Shown here piece after piece: positions 9,201-19,832 of a DNA stretch of 64,000 nucleotides. The position numbers were made by a program, and so were the translations under genes. The first letter of the stretch is position 1. Every line of letters begins with the position of its first letter. The notes under the pieces were generated by a model. It was not told the origin of the DNA. It worked only from the letters and a program-made list of their open reading frames with translations, and did not search any database. Origin of the DNA: JAEUIT01 sp044220875 (GTDB taxonomy: Bacteria; Planctomycetota; Phycisphaerae; Phycisphaerales; SM1A02); contig JBGAQH010000003.1 of the NCBI GenBank assembly GCA_044220875.1, positions 248,001 through 312,000 on the forward strand. Direction: 5' to 3'.

Positions 9201-10540
9201 ACCACCGAGACGTTCGAGCCGATGGTGAGGACGCTCGTCCCGTCGACGGCCAGCTGGGCGGGGTTGCCTGAGCTGGGCGAATCGAGCTGGATCTCGCCGG
9301 TGCCGCCGATGGTCTCTGTCGTCTCGGCGACGAGGCGGGATCCCGTACCGTTCAAGATGAGAATGCCGTTCAGGGTCAGACCGTTCTTGACGCGAAGCGC
9401 GGCGAAGTTGGGGCTGAGGGAGAGATCTCCGTGCACCGTCATCGCATCCAAGAAGTTGTTGGTATTGGTGATGATCGGCTGGACACCCGAGGTCGTGTCG
9501 ATGGTGCCGCCCTTGAAGGTGCAGCCGTTGAGGGTGTAGACGCCGGTCGTCGCATCAAGCGTGAAGGTGCCACCCGCCAGATCGAGCGTGGTCTGGATCC
9601 GCACCGTGCCCGAGACGTTGCGCACGTCGCCGAAGTCGGCCGGCGTCACCGGCCCGGACAGGATCACGGTGCCGCCGGTCAGGGCACGGATCAGTCCGTC
9701 GTTGATCCAGGCAGTCGATGGGCCAACGGTGAGCGAGCCATCGGTCGCTTCAACCGTCCCTTGGTTGATGAAGGTCTCGCCGCCGATCGGGAGAGTCCCA
9801 CCGGCCGTGTCCTCGCGAATGACGCCCTGATTGATGAGGGTCGAGACGCCGGCCGTGACGACGCTCTCGCCGATCTGCCCGAACTTCGCCTCGACCACAA
9901 CGGCGGGACCGAAGGTGACCGTCGACGCTCCTTCGACGGTAAGGGCGGCGGGGCTGCCCGAACTGTTCGAGTCAAGTTGGAAGTTGCCCGCGCTGACGGT
10001 CTGGGTGCCGCTGAATCCGATTCGCGCACCGGACCCCGTGAGGTTTGCGGTGCCGTTCAGGGTCAGGCCGTTCTTCACGACAAGCATCGAGAAGTTCGTG
10101 GACAGCGTGAAGGAGCCGTTGATCGTGACGCCGTCCAGCACGTTCGTGGTCGCCGACGAGGCGCTCATCCCGCCGGGGATCGCCCACGTCCCGCTCGTGA
10201 TGCCGCCGTTGACCAGGGAGAGAAGCCCGCCGACCGAGGCGTTGGTGCCCACGGTGAGCGTGCCGTTGATGACGGTGAGCGCATCGGCGCAGTTGAGGCT
10301 GTTGACCGTGGCATTGCCGGCCAACGTGATCGTCGTGACGCCGGCGGCGTCGAGCACCACGTCATCGCCCGGTCCGGGAAGGACATCGCCCGACCAGTTG
10401 GCAGGAGTGAGCCAGTTCAGGTTGCCGCCGCCACCGTCCCAGGTGACCGTCGCGGCCGAGGCCGTTGCCGACGTCGCGAGAAGCGTGGCGAGGGTGGTCA
10501 ACTGGGCGAAAAGGCTGCAGGGGCGCAAGGACATGGGCAT
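6233..10540 (-). CDS. Giant secreted repeat protein (adhesin-like beta-helix) with dockerin pair
   Basis: A 1,435-residue exported protein. The signal peptide is residues ~1-30 (LFAQLTTLATLLATSATASAA). It is followed by 'TVTWDGGGGNLNW-TPANWSG', a start typical of autotransporter-like passenger proteins, although no autotransporter barrel follows. Five ~230-residue repeats fill most of the rest; each has KxGLTLNG, a 'xIGxS' turn, 'IVGExFxNQGT' and 'GDVRNVSGTVRLQ', rich in T, N, G, V and S as in parallel beta-helices. The C-terminus carries DFNGDGFVGAADLALLL and DLDLSGDVGPADIAILL and ends GSWG. The start at 10540 has GGAAC just upstream. It probably acts at the cell surface; the ligand is unknown. 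Confidence 0.85.
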   Translation of the reverse strand: MPMSLRPCSLFAQLTTLATLLATSATASAATVTWDGGGGNLNWLTPANWSGDVLPGPGDDVVLDAAGVTTITLAGNATVNSLNCADALTVINGTLTVGTNASVGGLLSLVNGGITSGTWAIPGGMSASSATTNVLDGVTINGSFTLSTNFSMLVVKNGLTLNGTANLTGSGARIGFSGTQTVSAGNFQLDSNSSGSPAALTVEGASTVTFGPAVVVEAKFGQIGESVVTAGVSTLINQGVIREDTAGGTLPIGGETFINQGTVEATDGSLTVGPSTAWINDGLIRALTGGTVILSGPVTPADFGDVRNVSGTVRIQTTLDLAGGTFTLDATTGVYTLNGCTFKGGTIDTTSGVQPIITNTNNFLDAMTVHGDLSLSPNFAALRVKNGLTLNGILILNGTGSRLVAETTETIGGTGEIQLDSPSSGNPAQLAVDGTSVLTIGSNVSVVGSWGVIGQHAFTAGVSSVINLGTIVADTPNTTLVVAGESFTNQGTAKSTGGTLRIAPTTWTNSGSISAVTGTVRLEGTTDLASVQNVSNVGGTVQTTISVDMANQSFTLTPANGVFTFDGGTWSNGTITFQAGATPLFNNANTIFQNMVVNGDLTLTGNFSSLRIRDAFTMNGIMTLSGTGSRLIAETTLTINAGTFRMRSAASGSPSRLDVEGASVVTLAPSVVVESGWGLLGESEFLGGTSKIVNKGTIRADTAGTTTNIVGEGFENQGTCEGTAGTFRIATTGSNWANTGLIRAVTTGSVIIAAPTSLGEFGDVRNVSGTVRLQSPIALGGGTLTTNATTGVYTFEGVTLANGTLAIGAGGEPIVNNASNTFTGMTVNGTINFNANFATIRFKDGLTLNGTFNLTSPGSRIIVDNTLTIGGAAAIQLDSPSSGNPSRIDVEGATTLTLAPTVLVEATYGLVGESEFTGGTSKVVNQGTLRCDTVNGLFTIVGEAFENQGTCEATAGTFRIATTSSNWINSGLIRALTGGTVTISSPTSLAQFGDVRNVSGTVRLQAPITLNKGTFATNATTGVYTFDGVTLAGGTLAIDAGGSPSVSNSSNIFTGMTVNGVVNLDQNFATIRLKDGLTLNGTLNLTGSGSRVVADNTLTIGGLANIQLDSVSSSSPAQLAVDGASTLTLAPSVLVESKWGTIGNSIFVTGTSSVVNNGTLRSDTTGNVLSIVGEGFQNNGTVEATNASTLVLNVADNLVGGTLTGGVWKANNSTIRFGAPLAGTPIKTLAAECVITGRNGKILDLAKLESIATTGILRLNDGAVLTATPATGTLVDSGLLFTTGVSKLNITGGFSHQPTAVMTVTAGAVNQIIVDPTGPATLSGILQVSNGPGFTPAPGDEIVIIDAASLSGSFDTLTTCEASDLFYTATKAIYVYGQDTGIFGDFNGDGFVGAADLALLLGSWGPCSDLCCKPDLDLSGDVGPADIAILLGSWG
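6890..10210 (-). repeat. Five imperfect ~690-bp tandem repeats inside the giant gene
   Basis: The same KxGLTLNG-type codon block recurs with its first base at 10075, 9388, 8704, 8014 and 7321, giving spacings of 687, 684, 690 and 693 bp. Each unit therefore encodes about 230 residues and all spacings keep the reading frame. Unit 3 is the most diverged (RDAFTMNG in place of KNGLTLNG). The pattern shows internal duplication within the gene, and the outer limits given are approximate. Confidence 0.85.
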
Positions 10541-10936
10541 CGTTCCGTGAGACGCGAGAAAGCGTGACCGCGCCGGCACCACCCGGTCGCGGCCCCCTCG
10601 AATCGGCGAGGGGCGCCACCAGTGCAAGGCGCAGTCCGAGAGTGGATATACCACCCGGGCTCGGATTTTCCTCTCGGACCCCCGAAGAACGCCCGAGTTC
10701 AACGCTGCCGCAGCGCAGCGATCTCGCATTCGGACCATGGGGCTCTGGTGGGCTTCACCATGGACTCCCCGGCCGCTTCCGTGCTCGGTGCGTGACCATG
10801 GCCCGGTGGGAAGCTGGGAAAGAACGGGCCGGAACGAAATTCGTGACATGGATGAGGGAGCCCTCACCTCGATGTCGCATGGGGCCCCGACGGGACTGGC
10901 CCGTCGCCACCTAGGACCCTCTTCCGGAGCTTGCCC
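10541..10936. other. Divergent intergenic region with a 9-bp inverted repeat
   Basis: No credible gene is present between the start of the giant repeat protein (minus) and the beta-helix protein (plus). The region contains gtccgagag at 10634-10642 and its perfect complement ctctcggac at 10671-10679. Between the arms is an AT-richer patch (gatatacc) that could hold a -10 element, so this is a candidate shared control region for the two secreted-protein genes. Confidence 0.5.
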
Positions 10937-13519
10937 ATGCGACACGACACCACGGCCCTCGCTACCACTGCGTTCGTTCGTTCGACCCTCGCGACCACCC
11001 TCATCCCGGCGCTCGCCCTCGGCCTGATCACCGGCAGCGCCGCCGCAGCGACCCGCAACGTCCCCGCCGGCTTTCCCACCATCCAGTCGGCCATCAACGC
11101 CAGCGCCCCCGGCGACACGGTATTGGTCGCCCCCGGCACCTATCACGAGCGCATCGACTTCCTCGGCAAGGAGATCGTGGTGAAGGCCTCGAGCTTCAGC
11201 GATCCGACGCTCACCATCATCGACGCCGATCTCCTCGGCGAGGCGGTCATCATCGGCGGCGGCGTCGGTCCGAACGCCAAGCTCGTCGGGTTCACGATCC
11301 GCGAGGGGAGCGCCACCACCGGCGGCGGGCTCGACATCGACGGCGACCCGACGATCAAGCAGTGCATCGTCACGCTGTGCGATGCGACCGACGGCGGCGG
11401 GGCGATCGTCAACGGCAACGCCAACTTCACCGATTGCCAGTTCATCGACAACAGCGCCACCAGCGGCGGGGCTCTCGCGCTGTACGGCAACGCGACCCTC
11501 GACGGGTGCCTCTTCCAGCTCAATCATGCGACCTCCGGAGGTGCCCTCGAGGTCAACGGCAATTGCACCTTCGCGGACTGCGACTTCCTCACCAACGACG
11601 CCACGGTGGCGAGCAGCGCGATGGTCGCCTCGGGGGCCGCGATCTTCGACCGCTGCCTCTTCAACGACGGCGACTCCCTGACCATCGAATCGATGGACGT
11701 ACTGGGCCTGTCCAACTGCCTGTTCCTGAATGCGGGCACGTCGATTCTCACCAATTCGGCGGCGCGACCGGTGCTGCTCACGATGGCCAACTGCACCGTG
11801 CACAACCTCGGAGCCACGGCGATCGACGTCGTCGACGGCGGTCACGCCTCGGTCGTCGCGATCGCAAACTCGATCATCGGCTCGAGCGCGACCTCGATCG
11901 GCGTCAGCGGCGCCGGCGCCTCGCCCGAGATCATCACCGTCACCCGCACCGACATTCAGGGCGGATGGGCGGGGACGGGCAATCTCGACGTCGATCCGCA
12001 GTTCGTGAACGCCGGAGCGGGGGACTTCCGCCTGAAGCGGACCTCGCCCTGCATTGACGCCGGCGGCAACGGTCTCGTGCCTGCCTTCGTGACCGCCGAC
12101 CTCGACGGCAACGCCCGCTTCGTCAACGATGTCGGCGTCCTCGACACCGGCGCCGGCACCGGAGCGATCGTGGACATGGGGGCGTTCGAGTCGCCTTGTG
12201 CGGTTCGCTACGTCAACCTGCTTGCGGCCGGCGCCAACGACGGCAGCACCTGGACCGACGCCTATGTGGACCTCCAGGACGCGTTGGCCGACGCCGCGGT
12301 CATGCCGATCGACTACGTGATGGTCGCCCAAGGGACGTATCAGCCCGATCGCGGGACCAACAACCGGGCGATGTCCTTTGACATGGTCAGCGGCACGTCG
12401 ATCGTCGGCGGCTTCGCCGGCGGCGAAGGGGACATCAGCGAGCGCGACCCGCTGCTGCACCAGACCGTCCTCGGCGGCGCGATCGGCGGACCGACCACGC
12501 TCGACAACTCCTTGCACATCGTTCGCGCCACGAACGTCGCCCCGACCGGCAAGCTCATCGGCTTCATCGTGCAGAAGGGCAACGCCAACGGCATTCCCGC
12601 CTTCTTCGACGATCGCGGCGCGGGCATCCTGGTCATGAACGGCGCTCCGACGATCAGCGAATGCTGGATCCGCCAGAACGAGGCGGTCGCCTGGGGGGCC
12701 GGACTCGATGCGGAGCTCTCCGCGGTCAGTCTCGACCGCTGCCGCTTCAACCTCAACGTCTCGGCCGGCAACGGCAGTGCCATGGCCTTCTTCGGCGGAG
12801 CGCCGACGGTGACCAACGGCCTTGTCCACGGCAACGACGCGACGCTCGACGGGGCGATCGTCTTCGGCGGCGGCTCAAACGGGCTCCTCGTGAACGCGAC
12901 GATCGCCGACAACGCCTCGCTCACCAGCGGTTGCGGCGGCGTCTATGTCGGTGCCGGATCGTTGCTCACCCTTCGCAACGCGATCCTCTGGAAGAACGCG
13001 GCCACGGTCGGCACGCTGGAGCAGCGACAGATCCGCGTGCTCGGGGCGCTCGACGTCGGTGCGACCTCGCTGCAGGGCTGGTCGGGAGCCTTTGGTGGCC
13101 TGGGCAACGACGGCAACGATCCGGTCTTCGCCAACCCGCTCGGGCCCGATCTCACCCGCGGCACGGCCGACGACAACTACCGCCTCACGCCGGCCTCGAA
13201 TGCGATTGACAACGCGATGTCGAACTGGCTCACGCCGAGCCTCTTCCCCCTTGACCTCGATGGCGCGAATCGATTCGTCGATGACCTCGGCAGCGTGAAC
13301 ATGGGCGTCGGTCCGGTCGCCTACCTCGATCGCGGTTGCTTCGAGTTCGAGGGGGTCGCCTGCCCGACGGATCTCACCGGTGACGGAAAGACCGACGGCG
13401 CGGATCTGGCGATCCTGCTCGGCGCCTGGGGTGGAGCGGGAGCGGCGGACTTCGACGGCTCGGGCATGGTGGACGCGGCCGATCTCGCGGTCCTGCTCGG
13501 CTCGTTCGGTCCCTGCTGA
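10937..13519 (+). CDS. Secreted right-handed beta-helix protein with dockerin pair
   Basis: An 860-residue exported protein. Signal residues are ~1-38. A first beta-helix block begins 'RNVPAGFPTIQSAINAS' and 'DTVLVAPGTYHERIDF', the usual opening of pectinesterase/DUF1565-like helices, then shows coil repeats such as 'GGALALYGNATLDGCLF'. A second helix block starts near residue 425 ('YVNLLAAGANDGSTW--A'). The end carries DLTGDGKTDGADLAILL and DFDGSGMVDAADLAVLL, finishing GSFGPC. Start ATG 10937 is chosen over TTG 10931 because GGAG at 10926-10929 sits 7 nt before the ATG but only 1 nt before the TTG. Such folds often bind or cleave polysaccharides, but no catalytic residues can be assigned. 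Confidence 0.85.
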   Translation: MRHDTTALATTAFVRSTLATTLIPALALGLITGSAAAATRNVPAGFPTIQSAINASAPGDTVLVAPGTYHERIDFLGKEIVVKASSFSDPTLTIIDADLLGEAVIIGGGVGPNAKLVGFTIREGSATTGGGLDIDGDPTIKQCIVTLCDATDGGGAIVNGNANFTDCQFIDNSATSGGALALYGNATLDGCLFQLNHATSGGALEVNGNCTFADCDFLTNDATVASSAMVASGAAIFDRCLFNDGDSLTIESMDVLGLSNCLFLNAGTSILTNSAARPVLLTMANCTVHNLGATAIDVVDGGHASVVAIANSIIGSSATSIGVSGAGASPEIITVTRTDIQGGWAGTGNLDVDPQFVNAGAGDFRLKRTSPCIDAGGNGLVPAFVTADLDGNARFVNDVGVLDTGAGTGAIVDMGAFESPCAVRYVNLLAAGANDGSTWTDAYVDLQDALADAAVMPIDYVMVAQGTYQPDRGTNNRAMSFDMVSGTSIVGGFAGGEGDISERDPLLHQTVLGGAIGGPTTLDNSLHIVRATNVAPTGKLIGFIVQKGNANGIPAFFDDRGAGILVMNGAPTISECWIRQNEAVAWGAGLDAELSAVSLDRCRFNLNVSAGNGSAMAFFGGAPTVTNGLVHGNDATLDGAIVFGGGSNGLLVNATIADNASLTSGCGGVYVGAGSLLTLRNAILWKNAATVGTLEQRQIRVLGALDVGATSLQGWSGAFGGLGNDGNDPVFANPLGPDLTRGTADDNYRLTPASNAIDNAMSNWLTPSLFPLDLDGANRFVDDLGSVNMGVGPVAYLDRGCFEFEGVACPTDLTGDGKTDGADLAILLGAWGGAGAADFDGSGMVDAADLAVLLGSFGPC

Positions 13520-13550
13520 GGTCGCCGCGGACGATCGACGATCAGGACGC

Positions 13551-13592
13551 ACAACGCCCCGGCCACTCCATGCGGAGTCGCCGGGGCGTTGT
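13551..13592. terminator. Bidirectional terminator hairpin
   Basis: acaacgccccggc (13551-13563) pairs perfectly with gccggggcgttgt (13580-13592). A further 5-bp stem (13565-13569 with 13574-13578) closes on the tetraloop atgc. It lies between two convergent genes and probably stops both transcripts, although the T-tracts are poor. Confidence 0.75.
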
Positions 13593-13620
13593 CGTTCGGT
13601 CCCGTCAGCGTCGGTCGCTC

Positions 13621-15612
13621 TTACCCCCAGGTGCTCAGCAGCTCGGAGAGGTCGGCCGCGTTCACCACGCCGTCATGGTTGAAGTCGGCCGCCGAGGTGG
13701 TGCTGCCCCACTCGGAGAGGAAGAGCGAGAGGTCCGCCGCATTCACCGAGCCGTCGCAGTTGAGGTCGGTCGGGCCGCCGCAGGTGCCGAAGAGGAAGAA
13801 GCCGCAGGTGTTCTCGCCGACGGCGATGAGGTTGCCCGAGATCGCGATCTCCTCCGCGGAGTGCATCGTCGCGTAGGTCCCGACGGTCACGCCGCTGCCG
13901 CTGCTGAAGTCGATCTCGCGGACGCCCTGATAGATGTTGGCGACGAGCACGGTGCTGCCGTTCACGACGAGGTCGTTGTTCCAGCCGATGTTCTCGAAGA
14001 CCGGCAGTTCGACCGGCTGGGCGGGGTTCGTCACCTGGAAGCGGGCGACGCTGTCGTAGCTCTTGCCGACGTAGGCGATGCCGCCCTTCACCACGACCTC
14101 GTTGAGGTACTCATACATCACCGTCGTTGCCGTGAGCACCGGGGCGCTCGGGTTGGCGACGTTGAGGACATGGAGGGCGTAGCCGTCGGAGACCACCGCG
14201 GCGACCGAACCCTCGACCGAGACGTCATCAGCGCCGCCCGGCACGCTGACGAATCCCGTCCAGAAGGGGGCTGCTGGGTTGGCGACGTTCAGCACCCGGA
14301 GTCCCTCGTAGGTGGCGACGAAGAGGTTGTTGCCCGCCTTCGAGATGCCGTACCCGACGTCGAAGCCGTCGGGCATCGCCTTGTTGGCGACGAGCACAGG
14401 ATTGTCCGCGCTCGAGACGTTGTAGATGAAGATGCGCGACTCGCCGCTGTTGAGGGTCACGCTTGCGTAGAGATAGGTGCCCTGAATCGTGAGCTCGTTG
14501 ATCCAGCCGTCGATCGGGGTGTGGGAACGGCGCACCGGCGAGCTCGGGTTGCTCACGTCGAGGATCCAGAGTCCCTCGGAGTAGCTGGCCACGTAGGCGA
14601 GGCTGCCGAGGATCGCGACATCGGCGATGGACCCGAAGTCGGCGATGCGGCTCGCCTGGGACAGCGCGCTTGGCGTTCCGACGTTCCAGGCCGCGAAGGC
14701 GCCGTAGTCGGCGATGAAGGCCTTCGTTCCGCTCACGGCGATGCGCTTGGGCGAGAGCGCGGTCGACGTGGCGAAGCCGAGCGAGACCGGCGCGAGCGGA
14801 TTGGCGACATCGACGACGTGCAGGTCACGCCAGCCGCCGGCGTAGGCCTTGGTGCCGGCGATCGCGACGTTCCAGAGGTCCTTGCCGTCGCAGGGGCAGG
14901 TCGCGACGAGCGTCGGCGCCGCAGGGTTCGCGACGTTCACGATCTTGAGGCCGAAGATGGAGTCGGGCACGTAAAGGTAGTTGCCGGACATGGCGATGCT
15001 GCCCGGGTCAACGGCGGTAAAGGTGCCGACGACGGAGGGCGCGGCCGGGTTGGCCGCATTGATCACGCGGATCGCGCCCTGGCTCTGCGTCACGCACACG
15101 GTCGTGCCGCTCGCGGCGACGTCGTAGGCGTAGCCGACGATCGGCAGCGAACTCACCAGGGTCGGCGACGCGGGATTCGCGATCGAGAAGACCTTGAGGC
15201 TGAAGTTGTCCGAGAGATAGAGGGTGCTTCCGACGATCGCGGCCGACGTGGCGTAGCCGTCGGTGTCGACGGTGTTCACGACCTGCGGGTGGGCCGGGTC
15301 GGCGAGGCTCACGACGACCAGGCCGGTGTCGGAGGCAGAGACATAGGCCATCGAACCGACCACGTCGATGTCCCAGATGATGCCGCCGACCTTGACGCTC
15401 CCGAGCTGGACCGGCGCCGCGGCGTTGGTGACGTCGTAGGTGGTCAGGTGCTGTCCGAAGTTCGTCGCTGCCTTCGTGCCATTGGCGAAGAGGGCGACGG
15501 CATCGCAGATGCCACCGGTGTTGCTGAGGAGGTTCGTGTCGGCCAGGGCCGTCGAGGCGGACAGGCCGAGGGATGCAAGGACGAGCGTGAGCGAGGCGAC
15601 GGTGGTGGGCAT
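13621..15612 (-). CDS. Secreted LVIVD-repeat protein with dockerin pair
   Basis: A 663-residue exported protein with signal peptide MPTTVASLTLVLASLGLSAS (cleavage near residue 24). It contains about a dozen ~45-residue repeats of the LVIVD type, each with a 'V-xAxxGxxAYVA' strand followed by 'L-VVDVxNPxxPxLVG' (for example LHVVDVANPLAPVSLG, LWILDVSNPSSPVRRS, VHVLNVANPSAPVL-like). These repeats form beta-propellers in cell-surface proteins. Two Ca-loops, DLNCDGSVNAADLSLFL and DFNHDGVVNAADLSELL, close the protein, which ends in STWG. The start at 15612 begins the signal peptide, with GGA upstream. No enzymatic residues are apparent; adhesion or binding is likely. Confidence 0.85.
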   Translation of the reverse strand: MPTTVASLTLVLASLGLSASTALADTNLLSNTGGICDAVALFANGTKAATNFGQHLTTYDVTNAAAPVQLGSVKVGGIIWDIDVVGSMAYVSASDTGLVVVSLADPAHPQVVNTVDTDGYATSAAIVGSTLYLSDNFSLKVFSIANPASPTLVSSLPIVGYAYDVAASGTTVCVTQSQGAIRVINAANPAAPSVVGTFTAVDPGSIAMSGNYLYVPDSIFGLKIVNVANPAAPTLVATCPCDGKDLWNVAIAGTKAYAGGWRDLHVVDVANPLAPVSLGFATSTALSPKRIAVSGTKAFIADYGAFAAWNVGTPSALSQASRIADFGSIADVAILGSLAYVASYSEGLWILDVSNPSSPVRRSHTPIDGWINELTIQGTYLYASVTLNSGESRIFIYNVSSADNPVLVANKAMPDGFDVGYGISKAGNNLFVATYEGLRVLNVANPAAPFWTGFVSVPGGADDVSVEGSVAAVVSDGYALHVLNVANPSAPVLTATTVMYEYLNEVVVKGGIAYVGKSYDSVARFQVTNPAQPVELPVFENIGWNNDLVVNGSTVLVANIYQGVREIDFSSGSGVTVGTYATMHSAEEIAISGNLIAVGENTCGFFLFGTCGGPTDLNCDGSVNAADLSLFLSEWGSTTSAADFNHDGVVNAADLSELLSTWG

Positions 15613-16002
15613 GGCGTGGTTCCGTGGGGCGGGGCGGCGCTTCGGAGAGAGGGAAGGCCGCGTGGTGCGTGGGGTGCGAGCGGGGGGCCCTCCGCATTCG
15701 GCGTTGGGTCCACATCCCACGGACGGAATGGCCATGCCGGTCGCGCAACGGAATCGAAAAAAGTCCCATCGCACGCCCCTCCGGACCGCTCGGTCCGCAC
15801 CGCGTTCGCGATTCGCGATGAGTGCTCCGGCTTGGGTGCGTTCGCGTGCCAAGGGCCTCCGAACGGCGTTTCCGCCCCGGAAATCCGCTGCCGACTCCCG
15901 TACACTCGCCATTTCCCGCCCCTCGCCCCGGCTCACCGAGCAGGCTGTGCGGCTGCGGGACCGTTCGCACCCATCACGCGTTTACGCGCCGAGGTTGATC
16001 CG
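15613..16002. other. Divergent intergenic region upstream of icd
   Basis: No gene is visible in this ~390-nt gap. It holds ggaccg-ct-cggtcc (15783-15796), a perfect 6-bp inverted repeat, followed closely by two copies of TTCGCGA (15804-15817). TACACT at 15901-15906 is a possible -10 for icd with a ~90-nt leader. None of these sites is proven. Confidence 0.4.
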
Positions 16003-18249
<2,247 letters not shown>

Positions 18250-18311
18250 CGCCCCGAGCGCGCCGCCACGGCGCCGCGCACGGGATGTCGGCGAGTTCAA
18301 CGAAGTCATAC

Positions 18312-18348
18312 GCGGCGAGCGGGTGCAATGCCCGCTCGCCGCTGTTTT
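18312..18348 (+). terminator. Rho-independent terminator of icd
   Basis: gcggcgagcggg (18312-18323) pairs with cccgctcgccgc (18331-18342) across the loop tgcaatg, and is followed at once by tgtttt. This is the clearest classical terminator in the window, 62 nt after the icd stop. Confidence 0.9.
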
Positions 18349-18537
18349 GTGGGGAGCGGGGAGTGTGGACGTGCCCAGCGACGGTGGACACGCGGCGGGG
18401 CGGATACCAATCGCCGAGGAATCGACCGAGCTGTTCTTCCAGATGAGGGGAACTCGAAATCGCATGGTTCGCACGTGGTTGCAGAACCTGCCCGTGTCAT
18501 TCGCTGAACGCCCGGCCTGCCGCAAGGATCGCTCGTC

Positions 18538-18902
18538 ATGCTGCGCCGAGACGTCGTTTTGCTCGCGATGTTCGCTGCGTCGGTAGTCATTCGTGCTGGC
18601 GCCACGACCAAGACGTGGCGTGCCGTGATCGGAACGTCCCATCGCCAGGACGTTGCCGGTCGGTGTCGGTGCGAGTCTCTTGAGGTACCTGATGGCGCTG
18701 CGGCCCGCTCAACCCTTTTGGGCCTGTCCTACCGGAGATGACGATGATTGAACACACGACTCGGTCGATGGCAGGTCAACCTCAATGCCGGTGACCTCGC
18801 AGTCCTGTTGGGCGCGTGGTGCGTGCGAGCGGCGATCTGAACGGCGACGGAACCACGACCCCTGCCCATCTCGCCGTGCTGCTCGGAGCGTGGACCGGCT
18901 GA
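18538..18902 (+). pseudogene. Decayed dockerin-tagged secreted protein
   Basis: ATG 18538 opens a signal-peptide-like start (LRRDVVLLAMFAASVVIRAG), but the frame stops at 18741. Downstream, two dockerin-like segments survive in different frames: 'NLNAGDLAVLLGAW' near 18777-18822, then 'GDLNGDGTTTPAHLAVLLGAW' ending in a stop at 18900-18902. The first loop's Ca-ligand residues are lost and the two halves are frame-shifted relative to each other. It is best read as the remnant of a secreted dockerin gene with most of its body deleted; linking the signal start to the dockerin end is an inference. Confidence 0.55.
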
Positions 18903-18915
18903 TCGCGACATCACA

Positions 18916-19368
18916 ATGCACAAGACGCACCGCTGGCTCTGCCTCCCACCAATCGCCCTGTGCGGCATCGACCACGGCGCGACGCTGTGGTGGCAATCCG
19001 CTGCGTACTGGCAAGGAAACTACGCGACCGCCCTCGAGATGAACCCGCAGTTCAACTGGCTGCTCCAGCAGCATCCGCTCGCCTTTGAAGCGGGAGTCGT
19101 AGCATGGATCGGAGTGTTCTCCGCAGCGATCCTCTGGTTGCCGCGTCGCTGGGCGTCCGCGTCCGCGCTGGCCATCACGATCGGACACACGGTCGGCGCG
19201 TCCAGTTGGATCGCAGTCCATCTCACGTTCGGCTATTGGGCGGAGTTGGCACTCTGCGTGGTGAGCGCGTTGCTGGTCGTGTTTGCGGAAGAGCGAGCGT
19301 CTCGCCACCGTGGACAGACACCCGTGGAGGTGCCAGTGCCTGTACCGAATCGCGGGCGAGCCGGTTGA
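18916..19368 (+). CDS. Small multi-pass membrane protein, unknown
   Basis: A 150-residue protein with three or four hydrophobic segments, at roughly residues 7-20, 57-76, 80-102 and 104-125 (for example GVVAWIGVFSAAILWL). The 'YWQGNYATALEMNPQFNWLLQQHP' loop looks conserved in style but I do not know the family. The gene lies in a patch of decayed sequence between the dockerin remnant and the icd-tail remnant, and its last five codons run into the icd-like fragment, so the natural C-terminus may have been replaced. The start at ATG 18916 is the only ATG giving the full membrane domain; no good Shine-Dalgarno is seen. Confidence 0.55.
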   Translation: MHKTHRWLCLPPIALCGIDHGATLWWQSAAYWQGNYATALEMNPQFNWLLQQHPLAFEAGVVAWIGVFSAAILWLPRRWASASALAITIGHTVGASSWIAVHLTFGYWAELALCVVSALLVVFAEERASRHRGQTPVEVPVPVPNRGRAG

Positions 19369-19480
19369 GATCGGCGGCTGCGACCACCCGGCCCCGATGC
19401 TGAAGGCGAAGGCGATGCGCCCGAGCGCGACGGTGAATGCGATCGTCGAGAATGCCGGACGAGCGATGCAGATGGCGTGA
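19352..19480 (+). pseudogene. Duplicated 3' tail of icd
   Basis: This 43-codon fragment reads 'GEPVEIGGCDHPAPM-KAKAMRPS-TVNAIVENAGRAMQMA' and stops, matching the end of the icd product in this same window (GKPVDIGGYYHPCP, then KAMRPSATLNAIVENAGR and MQMA). The rest of the enzyme is absent and the conserved YYHPC has become CDHPA. It is a remnant of a tandem or segmental duplication of icd. The DNA is still similar, including the stretch around aaggcgatgcgcccgagcg, so the event is not very old. Confidence 0.8.
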
Positions 19481-19832
19481 TGGAGCGGGCGCAAGCTCGC
19501 TCGATCGAGATCTCCGGGCGTGTTCGCGCCCAAACACGTCTCTCACGGAGGCACGAAGGAAGCAGAATCCAGCCCGCGAACGTCTCGTCCTCGTGTGTGC
19601 TTCGTGTCGCCGTGTGCGACATGAAGCGTGAGCAGCCCCACGTGCTGCCGCCGCCCCGTGGCCGTACCGCTCGAGGCAGATCACGGCGCGTTCTGCCCTC
19701 AGGCGGATCGCCCGAGGATGGCTCGATGCACCGAGCCGGAATCGCGACGGCCTCACGCACTCCTCTCCCTCGCCGCCTACGCGACGGGGCGATGTCAGCG
19801 CAGCGGAGAGCGGGGGCTTCGCGCACCGCTCG
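19481..19832. other. Non-coding gap after the icd remnant
   Basis: I see no credible gene, repeat or RNA in these ~350 bases. Open frames here lack homology or structure. It seems to be leftover sequence from the rearrangement that also produced the icd and dockerin remnants. Confidence 0.4.

Noticed and set aside
10931..10936. TTG at 10931 as start of the beta-helix protein
   Set aside because: GGAG at 10926-10929 is only 1 nt before the TTG but 7 nt before ATG 10937, which is the normal spacing.
13570..16002. In-frame extension of icd upstream to 13570
   Set aside because: The real icd N-terminus (MPANPVIIYTHTDEAP) is at 16003. The extension runs antisense through the LVIVD gene and has no homology.
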